Below are positions 19,436-27,309 of a stretch of DNA of 64,000 nt, one piece after another. Both the position numbers and the translations under genes were made by a program. Below the pieces are notes generated by a model, which was given only the letters and a program-made list of their open reading frames with translations, was not told where the DNA came from and did not search any database. The stretch lies in contig MKWL01000001.1 of NCBI GenBank assembly GCA_001899305.1, positions 248,001 through 312,000 of the forward strand. Direction: 5' to 3'. The stretch comes from Thiobacillus sp. 0-1251. GTDB taxonomy: Bacteria > Pseudomonadota > Gammaproteobacteria > Burkholderiales > Thiobacillaceae. Each line of letters starts with the position of its first letter. Position 1 is the first letter of the stretch.

Positions 19436-19466
19436 TTGACTCCGTACGTAGGTACGGAACTTATGC
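19436..19466 (+). promoter_or_regulatory. MerR-type operator/promoter (19-base spacer)
   Basis: -35 TTGACT and -10-like TTATGC are separated by 19 bases, with the dyad TCCGTAC-GTAG-GTACGGA inside the spacer. The block from TTGACTCCGTAC onward is nearly identical to the Tn21/Tn501 mer operator. The over-long spacer is the hallmark of MerR-activated promoters. It reads toward the GDCCVxC gene and overlaps the merR start. Confidence 0.85.
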
Positions 19467-19497
19467 TACGGCCATCGAAGCAATCGGCAAAGCCTCA

Positions 19498-19713
19498 ATG
19501 GACGGGAAATACACCCTGGAGTCCGCGCTGGCCTGCCCAGTCTGCGGCCATGTCAAGACCGAGACCATGCCTACCGACGCCTGCCAGTGGTATTACGAGT
19601 GCGAAGGGTGTCACACAGTACTGATGCCGCTACCGGGTGACTGCTGCGTATTCTGTTCATACGGCACGGTGCCCTGTCCACCCGTGCAGGCAGGGGCAGG
19701 CTGCCGGGGATGA
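19498..19713 (+). CDS. Small cysteine-rich GDCCVxC-domain protein
   Basis: 71-residue protein with ten cysteines: CPVCGH near residue 13, CQWYYECEGC, the family-defining GDCCVFC, then C60 and C70. There is no signal peptide or membrane helix. GDCCVxC proteins are a recognised but functionally obscure family; some members are selenoproteins. Here it is the only gene positioned behind a mer-type promoter, which suggests a thiophilic-metal binding or trafficking role. No clear ribosome site precedes the ATG. Confidence 0.8.
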   Translation: MDGKYTLESALACPVCGHVKTETMPTDACQWYYECEGCHTVLMPLPGDCCVFCSYGTVPCPPVQAGAGCRG

Positions 19714-19722
19714 GGTGGCACG

Positions 19723-20169
19723 TCAGCAGCGCGGACAGGGCTCAACCGGTAGCTTGCGTGCGATCCAGCCTGGTCCGGCGCTGCTCCCCAACATGCCTTC
19801 CTTGATGGTATAGACATGGGTGAAACCCGACGCTCGGAGTACTTCCTGAGCATGGGTGGCGCGGCTGCCGGCGAGGCCGATCAGGCCGATCGATGCATTC
19901 CTGTCGCCGCCCAGTGCCGCGTCCACCTGTCGTACGAATCCGGCCTCTCCCTGGGTGTTCGCCATGTTGATTCGCAGTGCGCCTTGGGCCACGCCGGTTT
20001 GCCGCCATTCGTCGGAGGTGCGCACGTCGATCAGCGTGAGCGTGCCGGCCTGGACCTGGGCATAGGCATCGGGCGCGGACAAGGTGAGTCCATTGTCGCG
20101 GGAGCATGCACCGAGCGACAACAGCGCGAATGCGGCAAGCGCGGCAACCGACAGGCGAGACACCGACAT
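19723..20169 (-). CDS. Rhodanese-fold lipoprotein lacking the catalytic cysteine
   Basis: 148-residue exported lipoprotein: lipobox LLSLGAC at about residues 16-22, then a rhodanese domain (LTLIDVRTSDEWRQTGVAQGA; LRASGFTHVYTIKEGMLG). The active-site loop that normally begins with Cys reads LIGLAGSRATHA, so sulfurtransferase chemistry by the canonical loop is not possible. The protein ends in CPRC, a possible metal or redox site. The start is the ATG whose downstream sequence gives the lipoprotein signal. Convergent with the GDCCVxC gene and divergent from queD. Confidence 0.8.
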   Translation of the reverse strand: MSVSRLSVAALAAFALLSLGACSRDNGLTLSAPDAYAQVQAGTLTLIDVRTSDEWRQTGVAQGALRINMANTQGEAGFVRQVDAALGGDRNASIGLIGLAGSRATHAQEVLRASGFTHVYTIKEGMLGSSAGPGWIARKLPVEPCPRC

Positions 20170-20272
20170 GATCGCTCCACAGCAAGACAGGACGGCGCAT
20201 AGTGTAGCCGGGGCGACCGGTGTTCGATAGCCGCCGCATAGCCAGCGCGGGCGACATGCGAGAAAATGCCAT

Positions 20273-20626
20273 ATGGACATCTTCCGCATCTTCCACCTGC
20301 AATGCGCGCGCCGACTGCCCGCCTTGCCGGAATCCCATCCCTGCTCGCGCCTGCACGGCCATTCGTTCAAGATCGAACTGACCGTCAGCGGCGACATCGA
20401 TCCCGTGCTGGGCTGGGTGCTCGACTTCGCCGACATCGAGGCGGCCTGGCGCCCCATCCATGCCGCGCTTGACCATCGCTGCCTCAACGACATCGACGGC
20501 CTGGACAACCCGACCAGCGAAAATCTGGCCGTGTGGCTATGGCGGCAACTCAGGCCGGCGCTGCCCGGCTTGAGCGCCGTCTCGGTCATGGAAGCCCACG
20601 ACGCGGGTTGCATCTACCGCGGCTGA
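20273..20626 (+). CDS. queD: QueD-like 6-carboxy-tetrahydropterin synthase with an altered zinc site
   Basis: 117-residue T-fold enzyme of the queuosine (7-deazaguanine) pathway, closely similar to E. coli QueD along its length: CSRLHGHSF, GWVLDFADIEAAW, LDHRCLND, NPTSENLA and EAHDAGCIYRG are all present. The first zinc-binding histidine of the AAHRLP motif is replaced: here it reads CARRLP, with Arg (CGC) in place of His. The remaining zinc histidines (HGH) and the catalytic Cys, Asp-His and Glu are kept. Function is therefore probable but not certain. Confidence 0.85.
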   Translation: MDIFRIFHLQCARRLPALPESHPCSRLHGHSFKIELTVSGDIDPVLGWVLDFADIEAAWRPIHAALDHRCLNDIDGLDNPTSENLAVWLWRQLRPALPGLSAVSVMEAHDAGCIYRG

Positions 20627-20654
20627 CGGCTGCGCAGACCCGGTGCAATAAAAA

Positions 20655-20687
20655 CCGGCCCCCTGACACATGGCATCAGGAGACCGG
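20655..20687 (-). terminator. Intrinsic terminator after the 56-residue gene
   Basis: Imperfect stem (CCGG/CCGG with CCTGA/TCAGG inside) followed on the minus strand by TTTTTATTG. It sits 42 bases past the small-protein stop. Confidence 0.65.
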
Positions 20688-20729
20688 CGTGGTTGTCGAA
20701 GATGGGCCGCTTCAAGTGCCGCCCGGGGA

Positions 20730-20900
20730 TTAGAGACCCATGCTGGAAAAATCCAGATCGGCATGCGGCGTGTCGGCCACATTTTCATCGATCATCGCCC
20801 ACGTTTCTTCGTCGACGATGTCTTCGGCAGGATGGTGGGCAAAGGCCGAAAACGAGGCGAGCAGGGAGGTGAGTACTGCAGCTTGAAGCATGCTTTTCAT
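20730..20900 (-). CDS. Small exported protein, 56 residues
   Basis: Short gene with a clear signal peptide (MKSMLQAAVLTSLLASFSAFA) followed by an acidic mature peptide of 35 residues (HHPAEDIVDEETWAMIDENV...). AAGGA lies about ten bases before the ATG and a terminator follows the stop, so it is very likely expressed. The mature part has two N-terminal histidines and many Asp/Glu; no family recognised. It precedes a run of other exported proteins on the same strand. Confidence 0.7.
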   Translation of the reverse strand: MKSMLQAAVLTSLLASFSAFAHHPAEDIVDEETWAMIDENVADTPHADLDFSSMGL

Positions 20901-21068
20901 AATCTGATTCCTTAAAGAATTGAAAGTGAAACGTCACTCGGCATGCAGCGATCGCGTATCGAGCTGTTCGCGCCGGCCGATGGAAAGCATCTTAGGCAGA
21001 AGAGGTGTCGGGCGTGTGTCCTGCCGGCATCAGTGTGTGGCAGTGTGTGTCAGGGGGGCGGGACAAAA

Positions 21069-21095
21069 AAAGGGCACACGAACCGTGTGCCCTTT
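21069..21095 (-). terminator. Strong intrinsic terminator
   Basis: 12-base perfect stem (AAAGGGCACACG and its complement) with a 3-base loop, followed on the minus strand by TTTTTTGTCC. It ends the His/Ser/Gly-rich protein gene. Confidence 0.85.
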
Positions 21096-21115
21096 GTCCT
21101 GCAACGAATCAACGA

Positions 21116-21448
21116 TCAATGCGTATGCTCGGTGCCGCTGCTCTCATGGCCGGCTTCGGTGCTGGCCTCGTCGTGGCCGCCGGAGTTGCCGTGGAAAATC
21201 TTGCTTTCCGTCGACTTGCTGCCGCCTTCCGAACTGTCATGGTGCGAACTGCCGCCCTTGTGGGCACTGCTGCTGTGGCTGCCCCCCTTGTTGCCACCGC
21301 CCATGTACTTCGGCCCCTTCTTGCCCTCCGAATGACCGCTATCGGAATGGCCGTCGCTGTGGCTGTCGGCTGCATACGTCGCTACGCTGCCCGTTGTCAG
21401 GGCTGCAGCCAGCAACGCCATCGTTGCCCATCTGCTGTAAGCATTCAT
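21116..21448 (-). CDS. Exported His/Ser/Gly-rich protein
   Basis: 110-residue protein with signal peptide (MNAYSRWATMALLAAALTTGSVATYAA) and a low-complexity mature region made of Ser, His, Gly, Lys and Glu. There are 17 histidines, many in SGH, SHH or HKGG contexts, ending in EHTH. Metal binding is plausible but unproven. A short motif SKIF occurs after the Gly/Lys-rich part, as in the larger exported protein upstream (SKKIF), hinting at a shared family feature. It has its own terminator. Confidence 0.75.
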   Translation of the reverse strand: MNAYSRWATMALLAAALTTGSVATYAADSHSDGHSDSGHSEGKKGPKYMGGGNKGGSHSSSAHKGGSSHHDSSEGGSKSTESKIFHGNSGGHDEASTEAGHESSGTEHTH

Positions 21449-21506
21449 GAATCAAAACTCCTGTTGCGTGTGCAAACACCGAGCGGCGAACCGCCCGGTC
21501 AAGCGA

Positions 21507-22646
21507 TCAACGAACGCCGTTGTCGTGAACGAACTCGATCACCTTCAGATAATCGTCCGCAGCGGTCGCGAAGTCGTCCGCGCCACCGACTGGCGTCGGA
21601 TCGGTCCAGTTGGTGCTGTTGAACACCGCGTCGTACAGATTCACCGTTTCCGCTTTGTACGTCACGCCATCCGGCTGCAGCACCAGCACGGTTGCAGTCG
21701 CATTCTTCCAGGTGGTGTAGCGATCGTAGTTGACGGAGGAGAAGTCATAGTACGTGGTGCCGCTGTTGATCCCCAGGATGGAGTCCATATAGACCACGGT
21801 ATCCACGCTGATGTTGCCAGTCTTGTCCGCCGCGGCGGCCAACAGCGCAGCCGGATTGAAGTTGGCCGGCAATGTCACGCCCGGTAACGTACCGGTCTTC
21901 ATGTAGGTGTCATACAGCGCCAGGTTTTCCAGCGGCGAATCGATGGCCGTACCGTTTACCGTCAGGCGACCGGCGGCGTCCAGCGCAATCACCGCGCCAG
22001 AGGTCGTGAGTTTGGCAAGCGCTTCATCCAGCGAATGCTGCAGCACCTTGTCCGGCGCGCGCGCCACGCTCAGCCGGCCCAGATCGACCTCGGCCGAATA
22101 GACCGGCACACCGTTGATGGTGGTGGCCAGTTCGCCGTCCACATAGGGAATCACCACCGGATTGCCAGAGGCATCCTTCAGCGGAACCAGGTTGCCGGAC
22201 GCATCGTAGACGTAGGCGATGACCTGCACCAGGCCGTCGGAGGTCAGGATGGGCACGCCGTTGGCGTCGCGCAGCACGACAACCATGTCGCCGAACAGAT
22301 CGCCCTTCTTGGTGCCCGCACCGACCGGCTTGCCGCCGCCACCGGACTTGCCGCCCTTCACGCCCGCCCACACCGGACGGTCGCTGTCTTCTTCTGCGGC
22401 CGGAATGCGGAAAATCTTCTTGCTCGCCTCGCCACCCTTACCCTGAGCGCCCTTCTGGCTGCCGGCCTTGCCTTTGTGGCCGCCGCCCTTCTTGGAGGAA
22501 CCGCCATCATCTGCAGCATGGGCGGCCGAAATCACACCCAGATCCACACCGGTGACCGAATTGACGGCCAGCGGTACAGCCAGCATGGCAAACATGGTGC
22601 CGCCTGCCAGAATCAGTTTTTTGAAATTGTATGTGGGGTATGCCAT
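21507..22646 (-). CDS. Exported Gly/Lys-rich protein of unknown function
   Basis: 379 residues. A long signal peptide ends at AAHAADDGG (about residue 44). Residues 45-115 form a Gly/Lys/Ser-rich linker containing SKKIFRIPAAEEDSDRPVWAG. The remaining ~260 residues look globular, with repeated 'name-and-value' patterns (VVVLRDANGVPILTSDG; AYVYDASGNLVPLKDASGN) resembling beta-hairpin repeats. There is no cysteine and no recognised domain. The ATG with GGAG six bases upstream is chosen; an in-frame ATG four codons earlier has no ribosome site. Located just downstream of the multi-barrel outer membrane protein, on the same strand. Confidence 0.75.
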   Translation of the reverse strand: MAYPTYNFKKLILAGGTMFAMLAVPLAVNSVTGVDLGVISAAHAADDGGSSKKGGGHKGKAGSQKGAQGKGGEASKKIFRIPAAEEDSDRPVWAGVKGGKSGGGGKPVGAGTKKGDLFGDMVVVLRDANGVPILTSDGLVQVIAYVYDASGNLVPLKDASGNPVVIPYVDGELATTINGVPVYSAEVDLGRLSVARAPDKVLQHSLDEALAKLTTSGAVIALDAAGRLTVNGTAIDSPLENLALYDTYMKTGTLPGVTLPANFNPAALLAAAADKTGNISVDTVVYMDSILGINSGTTYYDFSSVNYDRYTTWKNATATVLVLQPDGVTYKAETVNLYDAVFNSTNWTDPTPVGGADDFATAADDYLKVIEFVHDNGVR

Positions 22647-22745
22647 GTATCTCTCCATATTTGATGACTTCGATCTTTTGCGCCCGGTTTTGCGACCGGA
22701 CCAAAATTGCATTCACTACAATTGCAGACTAGCAGGTCCCTTTAA

Positions 22746-22775
22746 AACGGCCATTGATTTTTCGCAATGGCCGTT
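22746..22775 (-). terminator. Intrinsic terminator after the outer membrane protein gene
   Basis: 11-base stem AACGGCCATTG with its complement and an 8-base loop; followed on the minus strand by TTTAAA and on the plus strand by CATTAAATTTT. It separates the barrel gene from the Gly/Lys-rich gene. Confidence 0.7.
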
Positions 22776-22802
22776 CATTAAATTTTCCTAGGATTCAGTA
22801 AG

Positions 22803-25484
22803 TTAGAAGCGATAGCCGAGGCCCAGACGGGCCAGGGTTTCCGTGTTGTCGAAGCGCATGATGTCCGCCGTCGATTGCGGAGGGCTGACTGTCAACGCGT
22901 CGTTGTAGCGGGTATAGCTGTAGTCCATGCGAACGAAGGTGTTGCGCGAGGCCGGAATCTCGGCGCCGAGGCCGACGCGTGTACCGTCGAGGTTGTCGCT
23001 CTGGTTGACGGGCGTACCGGCACCCCGGCTGTAGAACGTATTGAAGCGGGTCTGCACCTGGCCGATGCGGCCGTAGAGCAGGCTGCCGTTGGGCAGGACA
23101 TAACCGACCCGCAGGCTGCCGCCATAGCCGCCGCGCTTCTCCGAGGCAAAGTCACGGCCGCCCGCGCCTGCGGTATCCCGTTCGTGTTCCCAGCCGAAAT
23201 TGGCTGCCTCCGCCTCCAGTTCCAGACCGACATAGATCTGGTTGAAGGTGTAGCCGTAGCCGGCGAAGAAGCCGCCGGTGAAGCCGGAGCGGGCGAAGTC
23301 GCCGGTGAAGTCATAGGGTCCGACACCGCTATCGTACTGTGTGCCGGTCAGCCGCGTACCCAGGGTGCCGTGGCCGAGGTTGGCGCCCATATAGAGACCG
23401 CGCAGTTCGGTGGCCGGGCGTGTGGCGACGAGGGGACGTTGACCGCCGAAACGCCAGCCGAGGCCGAGACTGAAGACGGCGTCGCCGGTCTTGAAGGTTT
23501 CCGTCGTGGTCGCGCCGCCGCCGGAAGACTGATAGGGCACGTCATAGCTGCCATAGCGGGTGACGCTGTAATCGGTGCGCACGAACAGGTTGCGCGAAGC
23601 CGGGATTTCCAGCCCCAGCCCGACACGGTTGCCGGTCAGGGTTTGATCCCGGTCGTAGGCACCCATGCTGAACTGGTTCTCGGTGTAGTAGGTATGGAAA
23701 TCGGTCCGCACCTTGCCGAACTTGCCGTACAGCATGCCGCCGTCGAGCAGATAGCCGGCGCGCAGGCTCAGGCCATAGTTGCTGTCCTTGTCGACGAATA
23801 TGGTGGGGGCGTCATTCTTGATCTTGCGGTGTTTCCAGTTGGCGTTGCTGTCGCCGCCGTCGAGTTCGACGCCGAGATACCAGTTGTCGGCGAGCTCGGT
23901 GCCCCAGCCGCCGAACAGCGCGTAGCTGGCACCAAAGCCCCCCATGCCGGCGGTGTCGCTGCCCCCGCCGCCACGCGGACCCCAGGTTGCCGTGGTCAAC
24001 CCGCCATGACCGAGCTGGGCGCCCAGGTAGAAGCCGGAATATACGCCTTGCGCACGCGGCGCTTCGGGGGCGCCGGCCTCGCGTTCGGGGATGATGGAAT
24101 AGTCGCGGTTGCGCGCCGGGGTGTAGCCGACGCTGACCAGCATCTGGTTGCGACTGTATTGCGCGGCGATGTCGCTGGAAGCCCGGTCGATGATGCGCAG
24201 GTCGGCACCCAGATAGACGTTGGGCATCACGTAGTAGCGCAGGCCCGCGCCCGCGTCGACGATCTTGTCGACACGGGCGAAGTCGTTGAAGTCGCTATGC
24301 GTGTAGGCGGCGCGGCCGTTGACCGACAGCTTGCTGGTCAAGTGGCGTTCGACCTCGAAGCCGTAGGTCGTGTCGGTCGAGCTGGAGGCATAGCTGGGGC
24401 CGCTGAATACGGTGGTTTCTTCGAGCGAGCGGTCGATGAAGAGGGTCGCGGTTGTCAGCGAGGTCGGCTTCCAGACGGTCAGCAAGCCGAAATACGGCTT
24501 GGTGATGTCGGAGAACCCGCTGTAGTCGAAATTCTGGCCCATTACGCCGGCGAAGGCTTCGCCCGTCAGGCGCTGGGGCTGCAAGGTGTATTTCACTCCG
24601 GCCGCGGCACGGTAACCGTCCGAGTCGCGATTGAAGGTCTGGCCGGGGATCAGGTTGTCGTAACGGCGGTTGTCGGTCGCGACCTGGCCAAAGATTTCGT
24701 AGCGGGGAGACAATACATAGCCTAGGCGTACGCCCAGCGAATTCAGGTTGTGGTCCCGATAATCGTTGTTGGTCGGCAGGCCGGAGATGAGCGCACCATT
24801 CTTGTAGTCGTAACGGTCGTAGGTGCCGCCAAGACGCAGACGGAAGGCACCGAACGCGTGGGCCACGCCGAGATGGGCTTCGTCGTGGTCATACAGGGTG
24901 GGCTTGATCTGGCCGATATTGCTGCCCGGAGTGGAACGGTCTTCGTGATCGCGCGAATGGCGGGCGCCGCCAAACACGTTGGTCGTCGGACTGAGGTCAT
25001 AGCGGCCGTCGAAACCGAGCCAGTAGTCGTTGACGTTTTCCGAGTCGTGGTTGCGGTAACGGTCCAAGTCGCCGCCCGCATCGAAGTTCAGCGCGTGTTG
25101 CTGCCATTTGGATTTGAGCGCGATCGACGGCGACAGCGTGTAGACCACGTCATCGGTCACATAGGTGCGCGGGGCAGTGTAGGGGCGCTCGGCGTAGATA
25201 TTGTCGTCGTAGGTGGCGGCCAGCGACACTTCGGGGAACACCAGGAAAGAGCCCCAGGGTATGCCGGGAAACTCGTTCGGCTGAGTCGGGAAGACCGACG
25301 TCATCGGGCGGGTCGCCAGCACGGCCGGGACCGTGGCGGCGGGCGCGCCGAACTGGGCGCCGCTAGGGTTCTGGTTCTGGGTTTGGACCGGGGGCGTGGC
25401 CGGCGGTGCACCCCACACGTTGAACGATGCGGCGCCAAACAGGGTGGCCATGCATGCGGCTAGCGGCTTCAAAGCATATTTCAT
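22803..25484 (-). CDS. Three-barrel outer membrane protein
   Basis: 893-residue exported protein (signal peptide MKYALKPLAACMATLFGAAS, cleaved near VWGA). Three beta-barrel-like modules follow. Residues ~80-455 resemble the large outer-membrane beta-barrel (BBP2-type) family. Residues ~481-679 and ~695-893 are two OmpA-like eight-strand barrels similar to each other (GFYLGAQLGHGG versus GLYMGANLGHGT; LEIPASRNLFVRTDYS versus AEIPASRNTFVRMDYS). Each small barrel ends in a membrane-insertion type C-terminus (GLGWRF, GLGYRF). Pro-rich residues 26-75 form a linker. Function unknown; size and fusion are unusual. Confidence 0.85.
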   Translation of the reverse strand: MKYALKPLAACMATLFGAASFNVWGAPPATPPVQTQNQNPSGAQFGAPAATVPAVLATRPMTSVFPTQPNEFPGIPWGSFLVFPEVSLAATYDDNIYAERPYTAPRTYVTDDVVYTLSPSIALKSKWQQHALNFDAGGDLDRYRNHDSENVNDYWLGFDGRYDLSPTTNVFGGARHSRDHEDRSTPGSNIGQIKPTLYDHDEAHLGVAHAFGAFRLRLGGTYDRYDYKNGALISGLPTNNDYRDHNLNSLGVRLGYVLSPRYEIFGQVATDNRRYDNLIPGQTFNRDSDGYRAAAGVKYTLQPQRLTGEAFAGVMGQNFDYSGFSDITKPYFGLLTVWKPTSLTTATLFIDRSLEETTVFSGPSYASSSTDTTYGFEVERHLTSKLSVNGRAAYTHSDFNDFARVDKIVDAGAGLRYYVMPNVYLGADLRIIDRASSDIAAQYSRNQMLVSVGYTPARNRDYSIIPEREAGAPEAPRAQGVYSGFYLGAQLGHGGLTTATWGPRGGGGSDTAGMGGFGASYALFGGWGTELADNWYLGVELDGGDSNANWKHRKIKNDAPTIFVDKDSNYGLSLRAGYLLDGGMLYGKFGKVRTDFHTYYTENQFSMGAYDRDQTLTGNRVGLGLEIPASRNLFVRTDYSVTRYGSYDVPYQSSGGGATTTETFKTGDAVFSLGLGWRFGGQRPLVATRPATELRGLYMGANLGHGTLGTRLTGTQYDSGVGPYDFTGDFARSGFTGGFFAGYGYTFNQIYVGLELEAEAANFGWEHERDTAGAGGRDFASEKRGGYGGSLRVGYVLPNGSLLYGRIGQVQTRFNTFYSRGAGTPVNQSDNLDGTRVGLGAEIPASRNTFVRMDYSYTRYNDALTVSPPQSTADIMRFDNTETLARLGLGYRF

Positions 25485-25599
25485 TCGTATTCTCCGGGCA
25501 GACTGCCTGCTGGCGCCTCCCCTTTCGTTATTGGGGTTTCAACGGATCGGGCAAAATCGGGTCCAATTCTAAGAGATTAATTTGTGTAGCCCGATCGAA

Positions 25600-25613
25600 T
25601 TGAGAATTGTCAA
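25600..25613 (-). promoter_or_regulatory. FNR-like box upstream of the three-barrel gene
   Basis: TTGAG, AATT, GTCAA matches 8 of 10 positions of TTGAT-N4-ATCAA and lies about 115 bases before the outer membrane protein start. The FNR-type regulator gene ends 34 bases away. Inference from similarity only. Confidence 0.4.
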
Positions 25614-25646
25614 TGCGACAAATGTATCAATTAGGCAACAGGCCAT

Positions 25647-26351
25647 TCAGCTCTGCGCCAGTTGCGTCAATCCGTTGTAGTCGTAGTCGATGCAGCCGCC
25701 TTTTTCGATATGGATCAGACCGCGTCGTCTGAACTCGGCCATGATGCGGCTGGCGGTTTCGGTCGTGATGCCGAGCAGGGCGCCCATGTCCTCGCGGCTG
25801 GGCAACAGCGTCTCGGAGAGTGTGCCGTCGCAGCCGAGGGTGATCAGGAGGCGCGCCATGCGGGCTTCCGCCGGGCCGGTGGAGAGTGCCACGATGAAAT
25901 GGTCGGCTTGGTCGACCGAGCGCTGCCAGCGCTGCTGCAGGGCCTGGTGCACGCTCGGGTTGGTCTTGTCGAGCTGCATGACGACCTCGCGCGGGATGCG
26001 GCAGACATCGGCGTCATGCAGGGCGATGGCGGTGTGGTGATAACGCTCGCCCACCAGGGTTTCCATGCCGGCTACGTCGCCCGGCCGCAACAGCCGCACG
26101 ATGCGCTGTCCGCCGTTGGGCAGATCGACCTTGAGCTTGATGAGTCCGTGACGCAAGGTAAAGACGCTGGGCGCTGTCGCTCCCTGCTCGTACAGCACGG
26201 CATGCTGGGGCACATGCAGATTGTCGATGGGCTGGAGGATCGTATCCAACTCGTTCATGGACAGGCCCGAGAACAGGACGAAATTGCGTACGTCGCACAT
26301 GGCGCATTTCGCGCGGCCAACCCATTCGGGATTGGTGCAATTTGGTTTCAT
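25647..26351 (-). CDS. FNR-type regulator with atypical cysteine arrangement
   Basis: 234-residue Crp/Fnr protein: cyclic-nucleotide-binding-like beta roll (~30-140), dimer helix, and winged HTH with recognition helix ITTETASRIMAEF, where E..SR is the FNR-type base-contact set (target TTGAT-N4-ATCAA). Four cysteines at 5, 16, 19 and 117 could ligate an iron-sulfur cluster: E. coli FNR uses C20, C23, C29 and C122, so the internal C117 matches in place, but the N-terminal spacing (X10, X2 rather than X2, X5) differs. Probable oxygen or NO sensor. Divergent from the ArsR-rhodanese gene. Confidence 0.85.
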   Translation of the reverse strand: MKPNCTNPEWVGRAKCAMCDVRNFVLFSGLSMNELDTILQPIDNLHVPQHAVLYEQGATAPSVFTLRHGLIKLKVDLPNGGQRIVRLLRPGDVAGMETLVGERYHHTAIALHDADVCRIPREVVMQLDKTNPSVHQALQQRWQRSVDQADHFIVALSTGPAEARMARLLITLGCDGTLSETLLPSREDMGALLGITTETASRIMAEFRRRGLIHIEKGGCIDYDYNGLTQLAQS

Positions 26352-26506
26352 TGGGCGACTCCTCCGCCCAAGGGGCCATCATGCAATCGACTACCTGAAT
26401 ACATCAAATTCCATTCTTTAGTTTTGTGAACATCGTTCCGGACGCTGTTTCTATGTGGTTTGCGGCCGGGCGGGCCGTGTATATCACACCATAGATGCAA
26501 TTCTTA

Positions 26507-26520
26507 TTGCGATAAATCAA
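26507..26520 (+). promoter_or_regulatory. FNR-like half-conserved box
   Basis: TTGCG, ATAA, ATCAA has one perfect FNR half-site, about 90 bases before the ArsR-rhodanese start in the region shared with the divergent FNR-type gene. Confidence 0.35.
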
Positions 26521-26580
26521 TTTGGGATGGGCGGGCGTGTCCTGACTTGTTTTTCACGCCTGAGCGGTACAGCTTGCAAT

Positions 26581-26600
26581 ATTCTAATAATCGTGAGAAT
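26581..26600 (+). promoter_or_regulatory. Inverted repeat before ArsR-rhodanese gene
   Basis: ATTCT, 10 bases, AGAAT, ending nine bases before the ATG. ArsR-family repressors commonly bind such A/T-rich dyads over their own promoters, so autoregulation is plausible. The spacing does not equal the published SqrR site (ATTC-N8-GAAT). Confidence 0.45.
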
Positions 26601-26609
26601 GTTCGTTTC

Positions 26610-27272
26610 ATGACTTCACGACAAACTAAGGATCTGCTCTACGAGCAGGTCGCCCACATCGGCAAGGCGGTCTCCAGTCCCAAGCGGCTGGAGCTGCTGG
26701 AGTTGCTGGCGCAAGGCGAGAAAACCGTCGACGTCCTGGCCGCCGAGGCCGGCATCGACATCAAGCTGGCAAGCGCACATCTAAAGGTACTGAAGGCTGC
26801 GCGGCTGGTCGAGGCGCAGCGCGACGGCCGCTTCATCGCGTATCGGCTGTCGGGCGAGGACGTCAGCGCGCTGTGGGTCAACCTGCGTACGGTGGCGGAA
26901 GAGCATCTGGTCGAACTCAAGGTGGAAATGGAGCGAATTTTTGCCGCCCCGGAAAAGCTCGATGCCGAAACGCGGCGTTCGCTGATGGAAAAAGCGCGGC
27001 GCGGTGACGTGGTGGTGATCGACGTGCGTCCCTCGGCCGAATATGCCAGCGGTCACCTGCCGTTCGCACGCTCGCTGCCGCTGTCCGAACTCAAGCAGCG
27101 CCTGGCCGAACTGCCTGCCGACCGCGACATCGTCGCCTACTGCCGCGGACCGTTCTGCATGATGTCCGCGGAGGCGGTGTCCTTGTTGAAGGCGCACGGC
27201 TATCGCGCGCAGAAGATCGCCGACGGCATCCCCGAATGGCAGGCGGCCGGATTGCCGCTGGCCGAGTCGTAA
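26610..27272 (+). CDS. ArsR-family regulator fused to a rhodanese domain
   Basis: 220 residues: ArsR winged HTH (~12-95, with LASAHLKVLKAARLVEAQRDG) then a rhodanese domain (~125-218). The HTH part has no cysteine at all, so it cannot sense thiols as SqrR/BigR do. The rhodanese loop CRGPFC has the catalytic C178 and a second C183, suggesting that the sulfane sulfur signal is received by the rhodanese module. It is followed by a persulfide dioxygenase-like gene and an MFS transporter, the expected targets. The start is the ATG after the inverted repeat; longer frames lack a ribosome site. Confidence 0.9.
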   Translation: MTSRQTKDLLYEQVAHIGKAVSSPKRLELLELLAQGEKTVDVLAAEAGIDIKLASAHLKVLKAARLVEAQRDGRFIAYRLSGEDVSALWVNLRTVAEEHLVELKVEMERIFAAPEKLDAETRRSLMEKARRGDVVVIDVRPSAEYASGHLPFARSLPLSELKQRLAELPADRDIVAYCRGPFCMMSAEAVSLLKAHGYRAQKIADGIPEWQAAGLPLAES

Positions 27273-27309
27273 ACCGCCTTTCGCTTACACAATACTCCAG
27301 GAGACTTCC

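Noticed and set aside
22875-24725. 616-codon plus-strand frame opposite the three-barrel gene
   Set aside because: Mirror frame of the barrel gene; no domain, no ribosome site.
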